64,000 bases of DNA from Allobosea thiooxidans (lineage in GTDB: Bacteria > Pseudomonadota > Alphaproteobacteria > Rhizobiales > Beijerinckiaceae). A model generated the notes under the pieces. That model had not been told where the DNA came from and did not search any database. It saw only the letters and a list, made by a program, of their open reading frames with translations. The stretch covers positions 1-64,000 of the forward strand of contig NZ_FUYX01000014.1 of the NCBI RefSeq assembly GCF_900168195.1, written 5' to 3'. This document shows positions 9,822-18,440 of the stretch, piece after piece. The number at the start of each line of letters is the position of its first letter. Positions within the stretch are counted from its first letter, which is position 1. The position numbers and the translations under genes were made by a program.

Positions 9822-10340
9822 ATGATCGGCAATCCCCTTCGCTTGCGGAGAACCCTGACTTGCGCCGCCACGGCCGTGCTCCTCGTCGTCGCCGCCCGGG
9901 CGCAGGCGCCGATGCCGGCGCAGGATTTCGTCAACCAGACCGCCGTCGCCAACATGTTCGGCGTCGAAGCGGCGACGCTCGCGCTCAGCAAGAGCGGCTC
10001 GACCGCGATCAAGGCTTTCGCCCACCGCATCGCCGACGACCAGGCGTCTGCGACAAGCGGCCTGCGCCGCATCGTGGCCAAGCGCTCGGACGTCGCCCTG
10101 CCGGATCGCCCCGACGGCCGGCATCTCGAGCTGCTGCGCGACCTCGCCGGCAGGCAAGGCCCGGATTTCGACAGGGCCTATGTCGACAGCCAGCGCCGGA
10201 CGCATCAGGAGACCGCCACCCTGATGGAGCGCTATGCGAAGGAGGGAGGCGACCAGGAGCTGAAGAGCTTCGCCGAGCAGTCGCTGCCGCTCTTCCGCGA
10301 CCTCGACCGCAGAGCGCGTGATCTGCCTGCCGGACCGTAA
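9822..10340 (+). CDS. Secreted DUF4142 protein
   Basis: 172-aa exported protein: signal peptide (RRTLTCAATAVLLVVAARA) then a mostly helical ferritin-like DUF4142 domain with AQDFVNQTAVANMFGVEAA, HRIADDQASA and SQRRTHQETATLMERYA. DUF4142 proteins are common in rhizobial-order genomes and are often linked to stress or envelope functions, but no biochemical role is established. Start: ATG at 9822 leads directly into the signal peptide; the longer open frame back to 8487 overlaps real genes and is spurious. Divergent from the hydratase gene. Confidence 0.8.
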   Translation: MIGNPLRLRRTLTCAATAVLLVVAARAQAPMPAQDFVNQTAVANMFGVEAATLALSKSGSTAIKAFAHRIADDQASATSGLRRIVAKRSDVALPDRPDGRHLELLRDLAGRQGPDFDRAYVDSQRRTHQETATLMERYAKEGGDQELKSFAEQSLPLFRDLDRRARDLPAGP

Positions 10341-10572
10341 CTCCCGCCTCCCACCGGCAGGCCATCGGCGCGCCGCCTCGGACCCCGCCTCAATCCCCGG
10401 CAAAGTCGGAGCACTCGCGCCGCGAAGCCGCGCCGCCTCTGGACATCAAGCCTCAAAGCCGCTCAAGAAGCAGGCGGTCACGCTGCGGCAATGACCGCAC
10501 GGTTCCGCGACGTCCGGCTCCCGCCGCAGGCGCTGACGGACGGACAAGAAACGGCTTGGGAGGAGTTAGGGA

Positions 10573-11709
10573 ATGAAATCGCTCTGGGTCATGGCCGCCG
10601 CGCTCGGCGCCGCGCTCAGCCTGCCCGCGCAGGCACAGGACAAGGTCAAGCTGGTCGACGTGATCGAGCTTTCGGGCGCGGGCGCCGCTGCCGGCACCAA
10701 CTGGAAGAACGGCGCGGACATGGCCGCCGCCGACATCAACGCCAAGGGCGGCATCCTCGGCAAGCCGGTCGAGATCGTCCATTACGACACGCAGACCAAC
10801 CCCGGCAACACCCGCGCCGCCGTGCAGCGCGGTATCGACGAAGGCGCCTACGCCATCCTCGGCCCGATCTTCTCCGGCCCGATCGGCGCCTCGATGCAGA
10901 TCTCGCAGCGCGCCGAGGTCGCCCAGATCGTCGGCGGCGAGGGGGCCGGCTTCACCAAGCAGGGCAACCCCTACATCTTCCGGACCTCGCTCAGCCAGAC
11001 GGCGGCGATGCCGAAAATCGCCAAATATCTGAAGGACACCGTCAAGGCCGGCTCGATCGCCGTGGTCTGGGTCAACAACGACTTCGGCAAGGGCGGCCGC
11101 GACGCCATCCTGCCGGAGCTCGAGAAGGCCGGCATCAAGGTCGCCGTCGACGTCTCGACCGAGCAGGGCCAGGCCGATTTCACCGCCGACGCGATCAAGG
11201 TGAAGAACGCCAATGCGGACGCCGTCTTCGTCTATCTGAACGAGGAGGAGAGCGCCCGCTTCCTGCGCGCCGCCAAGCAGCAGGGCATCGCCAAGCCGAT
11301 GATCGGCGAGACGACGCTGCTCGGCGCCAAGGTTCTGGAGCTCGCCGGCGACGCCGCCAACGGCGCCAAGGGCCATGTCGGCCTCTCGACCGACGCGCCG
11401 ATCCCGGCCCTGCAGGAATTCGGCAAGCGCTACCGCGAAAAGTACGGCTTCGCCTCCGACCATAACGGCATCAAGGGCTACATGGCCGTGTTCATGGTCA
11501 AGTGGGCGACGGAGAGGCAAAAGAAGCTCGACAAGAAGGGCCTCGCCGACACGCTGCGCGGCGCCACCATCAAGGCGAGCGAGGAGCCCGGCGTTCTGAT
11601 GGACACGGTGATCGAGCAGAACGGCGACCTCGACCGCGAGAGCTTCCTCGCCGAGGTCGTCAACGGCAAGCAGGTGATCAACACCACCTTGCCGCGGATC
11701 AAGCCGTAA
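10573..11709 (+). CDS. Branched-chain amino-acid-type ABC transporter, periplasmic binding protein
   Basis: 378-aa solute-binding protein of the LivK type I fold (Peripla_BP_6). Signal peptide SLWVMAAALGAALSLPAQAQ is followed by VKLVDVIELSGAGAAAGTNW, the usual N-lobe, and later AILGPIFSGPIGASMQ and TDAPIPALQEFGKRY. Ribosome binding site GGAGGAG lies eight bases before the ATG. It is the first gene of a complete importer (10573-15360). Such systems import branched-chain amino acids but also aromatic acids, amides or urea; this sequence does not settle which, and the following dehydrogenase genes could hint at a carbon substrate. Confidence 0.9.
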   Translation: MKSLWVMAAALGAALSLPAQAQDKVKLVDVIELSGAGAAAGTNWKNGADMAAADINAKGGILGKPVEIVHYDTQTNPGNTRAAVQRGIDEGAYAILGPIFSGPIGASMQISQRAEVAQIVGGEGAGFTKQGNPYIFRTSLSQTAAMPKIAKYLKDTVKAGSIAVVWVNNDFGKGGRDAILPELEKAGIKVAVDVSTEQGQADFTADAIKVKNANADAVFVYLNEEESARFLRAAKQQGIAKPMIGETTLLGAKVLELAGDAANGAKGHVGLSTDAPIPALQEFGKRYREKYGFASDHNGIKGYMAVFMVKWATERQKKLDKKGLADTLRGATIKASEEPGVLMDTVIEQNGDLDRESFLAEVVNGKQVINTTLPRIKP

Positions 11710-11727
11710 ACGGTTTCGAACCGCGCT

Positions 11728-11869
11728 CGTCATTGCGAGCGCAGCGAAGCAACCCAGGAGCGGCAGAGCTCCACGTCCCCCTGGATTGCTTCGTCGCTCA
11801 CGCTCCTCGCAATGACGGCGGGCGGAATGTCCCGCCCGAGCAAGAGATGGCCGGGTCAAGCCCGGCCAT
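11728..11869. repeat. Two adjacent palindromic intergenic repeats (family A plus a shorter palindrome)
   Basis: Between the binding-protein and first permease genes. The first unit has arms starting CGTCATTGCGAG (11728-11757) and, inverted, ending CTCGCAATGACG (11781-11817), with AGCGAAGCAA-type inner arms. A near-identical element is at 15382-15481. A second unit at 11847-11869 is a perfect palindrome, ATGGCCGGG / CCCGGCCAT around TCAAG. These look like REP/BIME-type elements; an RNA hairpin here could stabilise the upstream binding-protein message relative to the permease message. Confidence 0.85.
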
Positions 11870-11898
11870 GACGCCAGTCGCCCGAGACAAGGTCAGCC

Positions 11899-12777
11899 AT
11901 GGCCGAATTCATCGCCTATCTCATCGCCGGCATCGCCACGGGTGCGATCTATGCGCTCGCCGCGATCGGCTTCACGCTGGTCTGGCAGACCTCGCAGACG
12001 ATCAACTTCGCGCAGGGCGAGTTCGTCATGCTGCCGGCCGTGCTGATCCTGCTCGCGGTCAAGCTCTTCGGCCTGCCGCTCTGGGCCGGCGGGCTTATCG
12101 GTATCGCGGTGTTCCTCTTGATCTTCGGCGCCGGCTTCAAGCTCGTCGTCGTCGACCCGATGATCAAGCACGGCGTGCTGCCGCTCGCCATCGCCACCAT
12201 GGCGCTGTCGATCATCATGAAGGAAGGCGCCAAGGACGGCTTCTCGGCGGAGGCGCAGAGCTTCCCCTCGCTGGTGCCGACCGACATGGTCAACCTGCTG
12301 GGCATATCGATCTCGCTCCAGCATCTCGCGATCATCGTCGTCGCCTTCGCGGCGATCGGCCTGCTGCAATGGTTCGTCGGCGGCACGAAGCTTGGCCGGC
12401 AGATGCAGGCAACGGCGCAGAACCCGACGGTCGCGCGCATCCTCGGCATCCCCGTCGAGCGGATGGTGCTGCTCACCTTCCTGCTCAACGCGGCGCTTGC
12501 CGTCGTCGCTTCGCTGCTGATCTCGCCGATCTATCTGGCCAAATTCTCGAATGGCGAGACCATCGGCCTCTTCGCCTTCATCGCGGCCATCGTCGGCGGC
12601 TTCAACCAGGTGCGCGGCGCGCTCGTCGGCGGCATCCTGATCGGCGTCGCGGATTCGCTCGCTGCCGCCTACATCTCGACGCAGTACCGGCTGGCCGTGC
12701 CGCTGGTGCTGCTTGTCGCCATCATCCTGGTCAAGCCGGAAGGGCTGATGGGCCGCAAGGAGGAGCGCCGCGTATGA
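11899..12777 (+). CDS. Branched-chain amino-acid-type ABC transporter permease (LivH-like)
   Basis: 292-aa integral membrane permease with about eight membrane segments. Hallmarks are the N-terminal GIATGAIYALAAIGFTLVW, INFAQGEFVML and the cytoplasmic ATAQNPTVARILGIPVERM coupling region. It follows the binding-protein gene after a repeat-containing gap, and its TGA overlaps the ATG of the second permease (ATGA), so the two are translationally coupled. Family assignment is firm; substrate unknown. Confidence 0.92.
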   Translation: MAEFIAYLIAGIATGAIYALAAIGFTLVWQTSQTINFAQGEFVMLPAVLILLAVKLFGLPLWAGGLIGIAVFLLIFGAGFKLVVVDPMIKHGVLPLAIATMALSIIMKEGAKDGFSAEAQSFPSLVPTDMVNLLGISISLQHLAIIVVAFAAIGLLQWFVGGTKLGRQMQATAQNPTVARILGIPVERMVLLTFLLNAALAVVASLLISPIYLAKFSNGETIGLFAFIAAIVGGFNQVRGALVGGILIGVADSLAAAYISTQYRLAVPLVLLVAIILVKPEGLMGRKEERRV

Positions 12778-13781
12778 GCGCCCCTGCCCTGCAAGACGCC
12801 GCCGCCTCCCCGCCCCGCGCCGCGCGCCGGATCGACGCCGCGCTGGTCGCGCTCATCCTCGGCGCCGTCATCCTCTGGTTCGCGCCGGTCGGCATGGGCC
12901 GCTACGGCACCTATGTGCTCTCGCTCTGGCTGGTGATGAGCATCGGCGTGATGGGGCTCAACCTCACGCTCGGCTATGCCGGCCAGACCTCGCTGGCGCA
13001 GGCCGCCTTCATGGGCCTCGGCGCCTACGCTACCGCGATCCTGACCACGAAATTCGGCGTGAGCTGGTATGCAGCCTTCGGCATCTCCGGCCTCCTGACC
13101 TTCGCGGTCGGCCTCCTGCTCGGCTTCCCGGCGCTGCGTGTCCGCACGCATTACCTCGCCTTCGTGACCCTCGCCTTCTCGACGCTGGTCTGGCTCGTGC
13201 TGCGCAACGAGCAATGGCTGACCGGCGGCACCTTCGGCATCTCCAACATCAACCGGCCGGAATTCTTCGGCATCAAGCTGTTCGGCGCGCTCGAATTCCA
13301 TCGTTTCGTCGTCGTCGTCACGCTGATCCTGTCGCTGGCCTTGTGGTGGCTGATCCGCTCGCCCTGGGGCCGTGCCTTCACCGCGCTGCGCGAGAACCCG
13401 GTCCGGGCCGCGAGCCTCGGCATCGACACCCGCGCCTATACACTGCTCGCCTTCGCCATCGGCTCCGCCTATGGCGGCTTCGCGGGCGCGCTCTACGCAC
13501 CGCTGGTCGAGTTCATCGATCCCTCTCCCTTCGCGCTGTCGCAGAGCTTTTCGCTGCTGCTGATGGTGGTGGCGGGCGGCGCCGGTTACCTCTTCGGCCC
13601 CTTCATCGGCGCGCTGCTCGGCGTCGTGCTGCCGGAGTGGCTGCGCTTTGCCGGTTCGCTCTACCTCATCCTCTTCGCGGCGATCGTGCTTGCGCTGCTG
13701 GTCGTCTGCCCGCAAGGCGTCAGCGGCCTCGCCGAGCGCGGCTGGAACGTCCTCCGGCGCAAGAGCGGAGGCGCGCGATGA
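12774..13781 (+). CDS. Branched-chain amino-acid-type ABC transporter permease (LivM-like)
   Basis: 335-aa second permease. Hallmarks are NLTLGYAGQTSLAQAAFMGLGAYATA, RVRTHYLAFVTLAFSTLVW, and the coupling region ALRENPVRAASLGIDTRAY. Start: the open frame reaches back into the first permease gene (11502), but the ATG at 12774 lies in a four-base overlap with the upstream stop and has GGAGG ten bases before it. It in turn overlaps the LivG-like gene by four bases. It pairs with the LivH-like subunit to form the membrane channel. Confidence 0.92.
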   Translation: MSAPALQDAAASPPRAARRIDAALVALILGAVILWFAPVGMGRYGTYVLSLWLVMSIGVMGLNLTLGYAGQTSLAQAAFMGLGAYATAILTTKFGVSWYAAFGISGLLTFAVGLLLGFPALRVRTHYLAFVTLAFSTLVWLVLRNEQWLTGGTFGISNINRPEFFGIKLFGALEFHRFVVVVTLILSLALWWLIRSPWGRAFTALRENPVRAASLGIDTRAYTLLAFAIGSAYGGFAGALYAPLVEFIDPSPFALSQSFSLLLMVVAGGAGYLFGPFIGALLGVVLPEWLRFAGSLYLILFAAIVLALLVVCPQGVSGLAERGWNVLRRKSGGAR

Positions 13782-14521
13782 GCTCGGTCCTCGAAGTCCA
13801 CGACCTGCACAAGGCCTTCGGCGGCATCAAGGCCGTGAACGGCGTTTCTTTCTCGGTGAACGAGGGCGAGATCCTCGGCATCATCGGGCCGAATGGCTGC
13901 GGCAAGTCGACCCTGTTCAACTGCATCCTCGGCCAGCTCGAACCGACGCAAGGCGCGGTGAAGCTCGACGGGCGGGACGTCACCAATATGCGCCCGTCCG
14001 CGCTCAACCGGCTCGGCGTCAGCCGCACCTTCCAGCTGCTGCAGGTCTTCCCGGAACTCTCGGTGCGCGAGAACCTGATCCTCGCCGGCCAGGAGCATCA
14101 GGGCTCGATGCTCGGCCGACTGTTCGGCGCGCGCGATGCGGGGCTTTCGGAAAAGGCCGAGCAGATGATCGGCTTCTTCAAGCTCGGCCATCTCACTGAC
14201 GCCAAGGCCGGGGGCTTGTCCTATGGCCAGCAGAAGCTGCTCGATGCGGCCATGGCTTTCATGGCCGGCCCGCGCCTCGTGCTGCTCGACGAGCCGGCCG
14301 GCGGCGTCAACCTCACCATGCTGGGCGATCTCAAGGAGCGCCTGCGCGCCATCAATGCCGAGCAGGGGGCGACCTTCGTGGTGATCGAGCACAACATGGA
14401 TTTCGTGATGTCGCTCTGCACACGCGTGATCGTGCTGGCGGAAGGCAGGATGCTGGCCGAGGGCACGCCGGCCGAGGTCCGCGCCAACCCGGCCGTGATC
14501 GAAGCCTATCTGGGGCATTGA
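13778..14521 (+). CDS. Branched-chain amino-acid-type ABC transporter ATPase (LivG-like)
   Basis: 247-aa ABC ATPase. Walker A is GPNGCGKST (about residues 36-44), the signature is LSYGQQKLLD in place of LSGGQ, a normal variant for LivG, and Walker B is LVLLDEPAGG. Length and the FQLLQVFPELSVRENLILAG segment match LivG. Its ATG overlaps the LivM-like stop codon. It is followed by a repeat before the LivF-like gene, so the five-gene unit is interrupted twice by palindromic elements. Confidence 0.92.
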   Translation: MSSVLEVHDLHKAFGGIKAVNGVSFSVNEGEILGIIGPNGCGKSTLFNCILGQLEPTQGAVKLDGRDVTNMRPSALNRLGVSRTFQLLQVFPELSVRENLILAGQEHQGSMLGRLFGARDAGLSEKAEQMIGFFKLGHLTDAKAGGLSYGQQKLLDAAMAFMAGPRLVLLDEPAGGVNLTMLGDLKERLRAINAEQGATFVVIEHNMDFVMSLCTRVIVLAEGRMLAEGTPAEVRANPAVIEAYLGH

Positions 14522-14527
14522 AACATG

Positions 14528-14604
14528 CGTCATTCTCGGGCGGAGCGTAGCGCAGACCCGAGAATCTCTGGCAGGAGATGCTCGGGTCAAGCCCGAGCAT
14601 GACG
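14528..14604. repeat. Double palindromic repeat between livG-like and livF-like genes
   Basis: Two palindromes in tandem: ATTCTCGGG ... CCCGAGAAT (14532-14564) and ATGCTCGGG TCAAG CCCGAGCAT (14578-14600), flanked by CGTC and GACG. Related units occur at 16693-16796. Each arm pair would fold into a stable hairpin on either strand. Position inside an operon suggests a role in message stability or simply tolerated insertion. Confidence 0.82.
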
Positions 14605-14622
14605 GGCAGGACGGAGTCAGGA

Positions 14623-15360
14623 ATGACCACACCCATCCTCGAACTCGACGGCGTGGTCGGCGGCTATGGCGCCATGACCATCCTGAACGGCACCTCCTTC
14701 GCGGTGAAGCGCGGCGCAATCACCACCGTCATCGGACCGAACGGCGCCGGCAAGTCGACCGTGTTCAAGGCGATCTTCGGCCTGCTCAAGCTGCGCGAAG
14801 GCCGCATCCGCTTCGACGGGCAGGACATCACCGGCTGGAATCAGCGCAAGCTGCTCGAAGCCGGCATCTGCTACGTCCCGCAGGGGCGCAACATCTTCCC
14901 GGAGCTCTCGGTGCGTCACAATATCGAGCTGGGCGCGGTTGCCGCCGACTCCGGCATCACCGACATGCCCCAGCGGCTGGAGGCGGCGCTCGACCGCTTC
15001 CCGGCGCTCAGGCGCAAGGCCGACCAGCAGGCATCGACGCTGTCCGGCGGCGAGCAGAAGCAGCTCGAAATCGTGCGCGGCCTGCTGCTCGATCCGAAGC
15101 TCGTGCTGATCGACGAGCCCTCGATCGGCCTCTCGCCCCTGATGGTGCAGGAGACCTTCGGCATCCTCAGGGAGTTGCGCGCCAAGGGCGTCTCGATCCT
15201 GATGGTCGAGCAGAATGCCCGCTCGGCGCTGGAGATCTCCGATGAAGGGCTGGTGCTGGAGCTCGGCCGCACCCGCATGCAGGGGCCGGCGGCGGAGATC
15301 CTCGCCGATCCGCGCATCGGCCAGCTCTTCCTCGGCGGGACGCTGAGCGAGGTGGCTTGA
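14623..15360 (+). CDS. Branched-chain amino-acid-type ABC transporter ATPase (LivF-like)
   Basis: 245-aa second ATPase of the importer. Walker A GPNGAGKST, signature LSGGEQKQLEI, Walker B LVLIDEPSIGLSP, and the LivF-typical CYVPQGRNIFPELSV. Start: the frame opens at 14578 inside the palindromic repeat; the ATG at 14623 has GGAG eight bases upstream and begins the conserved domain, so it is chosen. Ends just before another repeat (15382). Confidence 0.92.
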   Translation: MTTPILELDGVVGGYGAMTILNGTSFAVKRGAITTVIGPNGAGKSTVFKAIFGLLKLREGRIRFDGQDITGWNQRKLLEAGICYVPQGRNIFPELSVRHNIELGAVAADSGITDMPQRLEAALDRFPALRRKADQQASTLSGGEQKQLEIVRGLLLDPKLVLIDEPSIGLSPLMVQETFGILRELRAKGVSILMVEQNARSALEISDEGLVLELGRTRMQGPAAEILADPRIGQLFLGGTLSEVA

Positions 15361-15381
15361 GCGACAGGCGCTCCCCTTCCC

Positions 15382-15481
15382 CGTCATTGCGAGCGCAGCG
15401 AAGCAATCCAAGGTGACCGGGTTGAGCGCTCAAGCCCAGTCCCCCCTGGATTGCTTCGTCGCTTCGCTCCTCGCAATGACG
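15382..15481. repeat. Palindromic intergenic repeat (family A, second copy)
   Basis: Arms CGTCATTGCGAG ... GCGAAGCAATCCA at the left and the inverse TGGATTGCTTCG ... CTCGCAATGACG at the right, around a roughly 40-base unrelated middle. The same outer and inner arms are present at 11728-11817. It sits in the gap between the transporter operon and the alcohol dehydrogenase gene and may serve as a transcription end or message-stabilising hairpin. Confidence 0.85.
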
Positions 15482-15558
15482 GTAGACGCGTCCGGCCTTT
15501 GACAGCGGCGCCCTCTCCTGTCGGGATAGCGTCGAACTACGAGACCGGAGCTTGCGCC

Positions 15559-16683
15559 ATGAAGATTCGCGCCGCCGTCCTGAACGAAAGCCCGGTCGCC
15601 GCGCCCTATGCGCAAAGCCGCCCGCTGCGGATCGAGGAGCTCGACCTCGCCCCGCCCGGCCGCGACGAGGTCCTCGTGAAGATCCGCGCCGCCGGGCTGT
15701 GCCATTCCGATCTCTCGGTGATCGACGGCAACCGCCCGCGTCCGGTGCCGATGGTGCTCGGCCATGAGGCCGCGGGCGAGGTCGTCGAGACCGGCGAAGG
15801 CGTCGACGACCTGCAGCCCGGCGACCGCGTCGTGATGGTGTTCGTGCCGTCCTGCGGGCATTGCGCCCCTTGCGCGGAGGGCCGCCCTGCCCTCTGCGAG
15901 CCCGGCAACGCCGCGAATGGGCGCGGCGAGATGCTGGGCGGCGGGCGCCGGCTCTCGGTCGATGGCCAGCCGGTGCATCATCATATCGGCGTCTCCGCCT
16001 TCGCCGAGCATGCGGTGATCTCGCGCCGCTCGCTGGTCAAGATCGAGGCGGATATCCCGCATGAGATCGCAGCTTTGTTCGGCTGCGCCGTGCTGACGGG
16101 TGTCGGCGCCGCCGTGAACACGGCGCGGATCAAGGCTGGCGAGACGGTCGCGGTGGTCGGGCTCGGCGGCGTCGGGCTCTCGGCCCTGCTGGGCGCCATC
16201 GCTTGCGGCGCCTCGCGGGTGATCGCCGTCGACCTCGCGCAGGATAAGCTCGACCTCGCGCTGGCGCTGGGCGCGACCGATGCCTTCAAGGCCGACGAGC
16301 CGGATGTCGTCGAGGCGGTCAGGCAGGCGACCAAGGGCGGCGTCGATCACGGGCTGGAGATGGCCGGCTCGGTCAAGGCGCTCGACCTCGCCTACCAAAT
16401 CACGCGGCGCGGCGGCACGACCACGACCGCCGGCCTCGCCAACCCCGCCCATACGCTGTCGCTCTCGCCGGTCAGGCTGGTCGCGGAGGAGCGGACGCTG
16501 AAAGGGTCCTACGTTGGCTCCTGCGTGCCCTCCCGCGACATCCCGCGCTTCATCGAGCTCTACCAGCGCGGGCGGCTGGCCGTGGACAAGCTCTGGACCA
16601 GCTCGGGCAGCCTCGACGAGATCAACGAGGGCTTCGACGCGCTGAACGAAGGCCGCACGATCCGGCACATCGTCAGGATGTAG
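15559..16683 (+). CDS. Zinc-dependent alcohol dehydrogenase
   Basis: 374-aa medium-chain dehydrogenase/reductase oxidising an alcohol with NAD. Catalytic-zinc ligands are visible in GLCHSDLSV (Cys) and LGHEAAGEVVETG (His-Glu). The structural-zinc loop is CGHCAPCAEGRPALC, with all four cysteines, and the Rossmann motif is VVGLGGVGLSALLG. Class III-like length and loop pattern. Start: the ATG at 15559 begins the normal domain (MKIRAAVLNES); the open frame extends upstream through the repeat. It lies next to a convergent aldehyde dehydrogenase, suggesting an alcohol-to-acid route, though the specific substrate is unknown. Confidence 0.9.
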   Translation: MKIRAAVLNESPVAAPYAQSRPLRIEELDLAPPGRDEVLVKIRAAGLCHSDLSVIDGNRPRPVPMVLGHEAAGEVVETGEGVDDLQPGDRVVMVFVPSCGHCAPCAEGRPALCEPGNAANGRGEMLGGGRRLSVDGQPVHHHIGVSAFAEHAVISRRSLVKIEADIPHEIAALFGCAVLTGVGAAVNTARIKAGETVAVVGLGGVGLSALLGAIACGASRVIAVDLAQDKLDLALALGATDAFKADEPDVVEAVRQATKGGVDHGLEMAGSVKALDLAYQITRRGGTTTTAGLANPAHTLSLSPVRLVAEERTLKGSYVGSCVPSRDIPRFIELYQRGRLAVDKLWTSSGSLDEINEGFDALNEGRTIRHIVRM

Positions 16684-16692
16684 TCCAGCCGC

Positions 16693-16796
16693 CGTCATGC
16701 TCGGGCTTGCCCCGAGCATCTCTTGAAGGATGAGGCTCCCGCCCCGTCTCGGCCTGAGATTCTCGGGTCGAAGCTGTGCTTCGCCCGAGAATGACG
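16693..16796. repeat. Double palindromic repeat between convergent dehydrogenase genes
   Basis: First palindrome ATGCTCGGG CTTGC CCCGAGCAT near 16697-16719. Second, ATTCTCGGG ... CCCGAGAAT near 16759-16793. Both are the same two motifs found at 14528-14604, in the opposite order, and the block is bounded by CGTC and GACG. It lies between two convergent stops (16683 and 16807), so it may act as a bidirectional terminator. Confidence 0.82.
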
Positions 16797-16806
16797 CGAT
16801 GCGTTC

Positions 16807-18240
16807 TCAACCGTGCTTGTGCACGATGGTCTTGGTCACCGCGAACTCCTCGAGCGCGATAAAACCCTTCTCGCGGCCATGGCCGCTCTTGCCTGTGCCG
16901 CCGAAGGGCAGTTCGATGCCGCCGCCGGCGCCATAGCCGTTGATGAAGACCTGGCCGGCGCGCACGCGCTTCGAGACGCGCTGCTGGCGCCCGCCATCCT
17001 TGGTCCAGACCGCGGCGACGAGGCCGTAATCCGTGCCGTTGGCAGCCTTGATCGCATCCTCCTCGTCATCGAAGGGGAAGGCGGCGAGCACCGGGCCGAA
17101 GACCTCGTCCTGCTCCAGCCGGTTGCCGCGCGGCACCGGGCCGAACAGCGTCGGCTGGACGTAGAAGCCGCCATTCGGCACGCCCTGGGCGATCTGGCCC
17201 TGAGCGATCACCGGGATGCCGGCCTCACGGCTCTGGTCGATGAAGCTCTGGACGCGGCCACGCTGCTTGGCGTTGATGACCGGGCCGCAATCGAGGTCCA
17301 TCTCCGGCGTGCCGGCCCGGAGCTTGGAGAATTCCCTGGCGACGGCCGAGACGACGTCGTCATAGATCGACTTCTGCACGAGCAGGCGGCTGCCGGCGGA
17401 GCAGGTCTGCCCGGTGTTCTGGACGATGGCCTTGCAGGCGATCGGCACCAGCGCGTCGAGATCGGCATCCTCGAAGACGATCTGGGGCGACTTGCCGCCG
17501 AGCTCCAGCGTGCAAGGGATGAGATGCTCGGCGCAGGCATGCTGCACCATCTTGCCGACCTCGGGCGAGCCGGTGAAGGACATGAAGCCGATGCCCTGAT
17601 GCGAGGAGAGCGCCGCGCCCGCCTCATGGCCGCGCCCCGCGACGATGTTGATCGCGCCATCGGGGAAGCCGACCTCGCTGGCGAGCTCCGCGAGGCGGAA
17701 GGCGGTGGCACAGGCATCCTCGGCCGGCTTGAGAACGACCGCGTTGCCCATGGCGAGAGAGGCGGTGAGCGAGCGCCCGATCATCTGCGCCGGATAGTTC
17801 CAGGGCAGGATATGGCCGGTGACACCATGCGGCTCATGGATGACGCTGACGCTGTAGCCGTTCAGGAAGGGAATGACGTGGCCGTGCACCTTGTCGGCCG
17901 CGCCGCCATAAAACTCGAAATAGCGGATCGTGGCGTCGATATCGGCACGGGCCTGGCTCATCGGCTTGCCGGTGTCGCGGGCTTCCAGCTTCGCCAGCTC
18001 GTCGAAATGATCCTGCACCTTGAAGGCGAGCTTGGAGATCAGGCGCCCGCGCTCTGCCGCCGTCAGCCGGCCCCAGGCACCGTCGAAGGCGACGCGGGCA
18101 GCGGTGACCGCGGCGTCGATGTCGGCGGCGTTGCCGCAAGCGATGCGGGCGAATTCCTCGCCGGTGGCGGGGTTGAGCTTGGCGAGGGTTTCGCCTGTCT
18201 GGCCAGCGACATAGCGGCCATTGATGAAATGTTGATTCAT
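16807..18240 (-). CDS. NAD(P)-dependent aldehyde dehydrogenase
   Basis: 477-aa member of the ALDH superfamily, close in style to betaine-aldehyde or gamma-aminobutyraldehyde dehydrogenases. Visible motifs are ILPWNYPAQM, FTGSPEVGKM, LELGGKSPQIVFEDADLD with the general-base Glu, GQTCSAGSRLLV with the catalytic Cys, and EQDEVFGPVLAAF. Start: ATG at 18240 (MNQHFINGRY) is the usual N-terminus; the frame stays open to 18294. The ribosome binding site is weak. It is convergent with the Zn alcohol dehydrogenase, with which it could form an alcohol oxidation pair. Confidence 0.9.
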   Translation of the reverse strand: MNQHFINGRYVAGQTGETLAKLNPATGEEFARIACGNAADIDAAVTAARVAFDGAWGRLTAAERGRLISKLAFKVQDHFDELAKLEARDTGKPMSQARADIDATIRYFEFYGGAADKVHGHVIPFLNGYSVSVIHEPHGVTGHILPWNYPAQMIGRSLTASLAMGNAVVLKPAEDACATAFRLAELASEVGFPDGAINIVAGRGHEAGAALSSHQGIGFMSFTGSPEVGKMVQHACAEHLIPCTLELGGKSPQIVFEDADLDALVPIACKAIVQNTGQTCSAGSRLLVQKSIYDDVVSAVAREFSKLRAGTPEMDLDCGPVINAKQRGRVQSFIDQSREAGIPVIAQGQIAQGVPNGGFYVQPTLFGPVPRGNRLEQDEVFGPVLAAFPFDDEEDAIKAANGTDYGLVAAVWTKDGGRQQRVSKRVRAGQVFINGYGAGGGIELPFGGTGKSGHGREKGFIALEEFAVTKTIVHKHG

Positions 18241-18440
18241 GTTCGTTTCCGATCGCTCTGGCCGGTGGCGCCGCCCCGGCGGAATCGCGTGCACGCTGCC
18301 GGTTCATGCCTGTCTGCGCAAGGCGGCAGGCGGACGCGCTCCCCCGCAACCGGCGCAGGGCCGGCAGACCAGCATGCATTTGACAGGCCCGACCCGGCGC
18401 CGCTTACCTGCCCTTGGCTTCAGAGGAGATCCGAACGGCA

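Noticed and set aside
11728..11869. Repeat clusters as a CRISPR array
   Set aside because: Units are palindromic, irregularly spaced and two at a time; there are no uniform spacers or cas genes.
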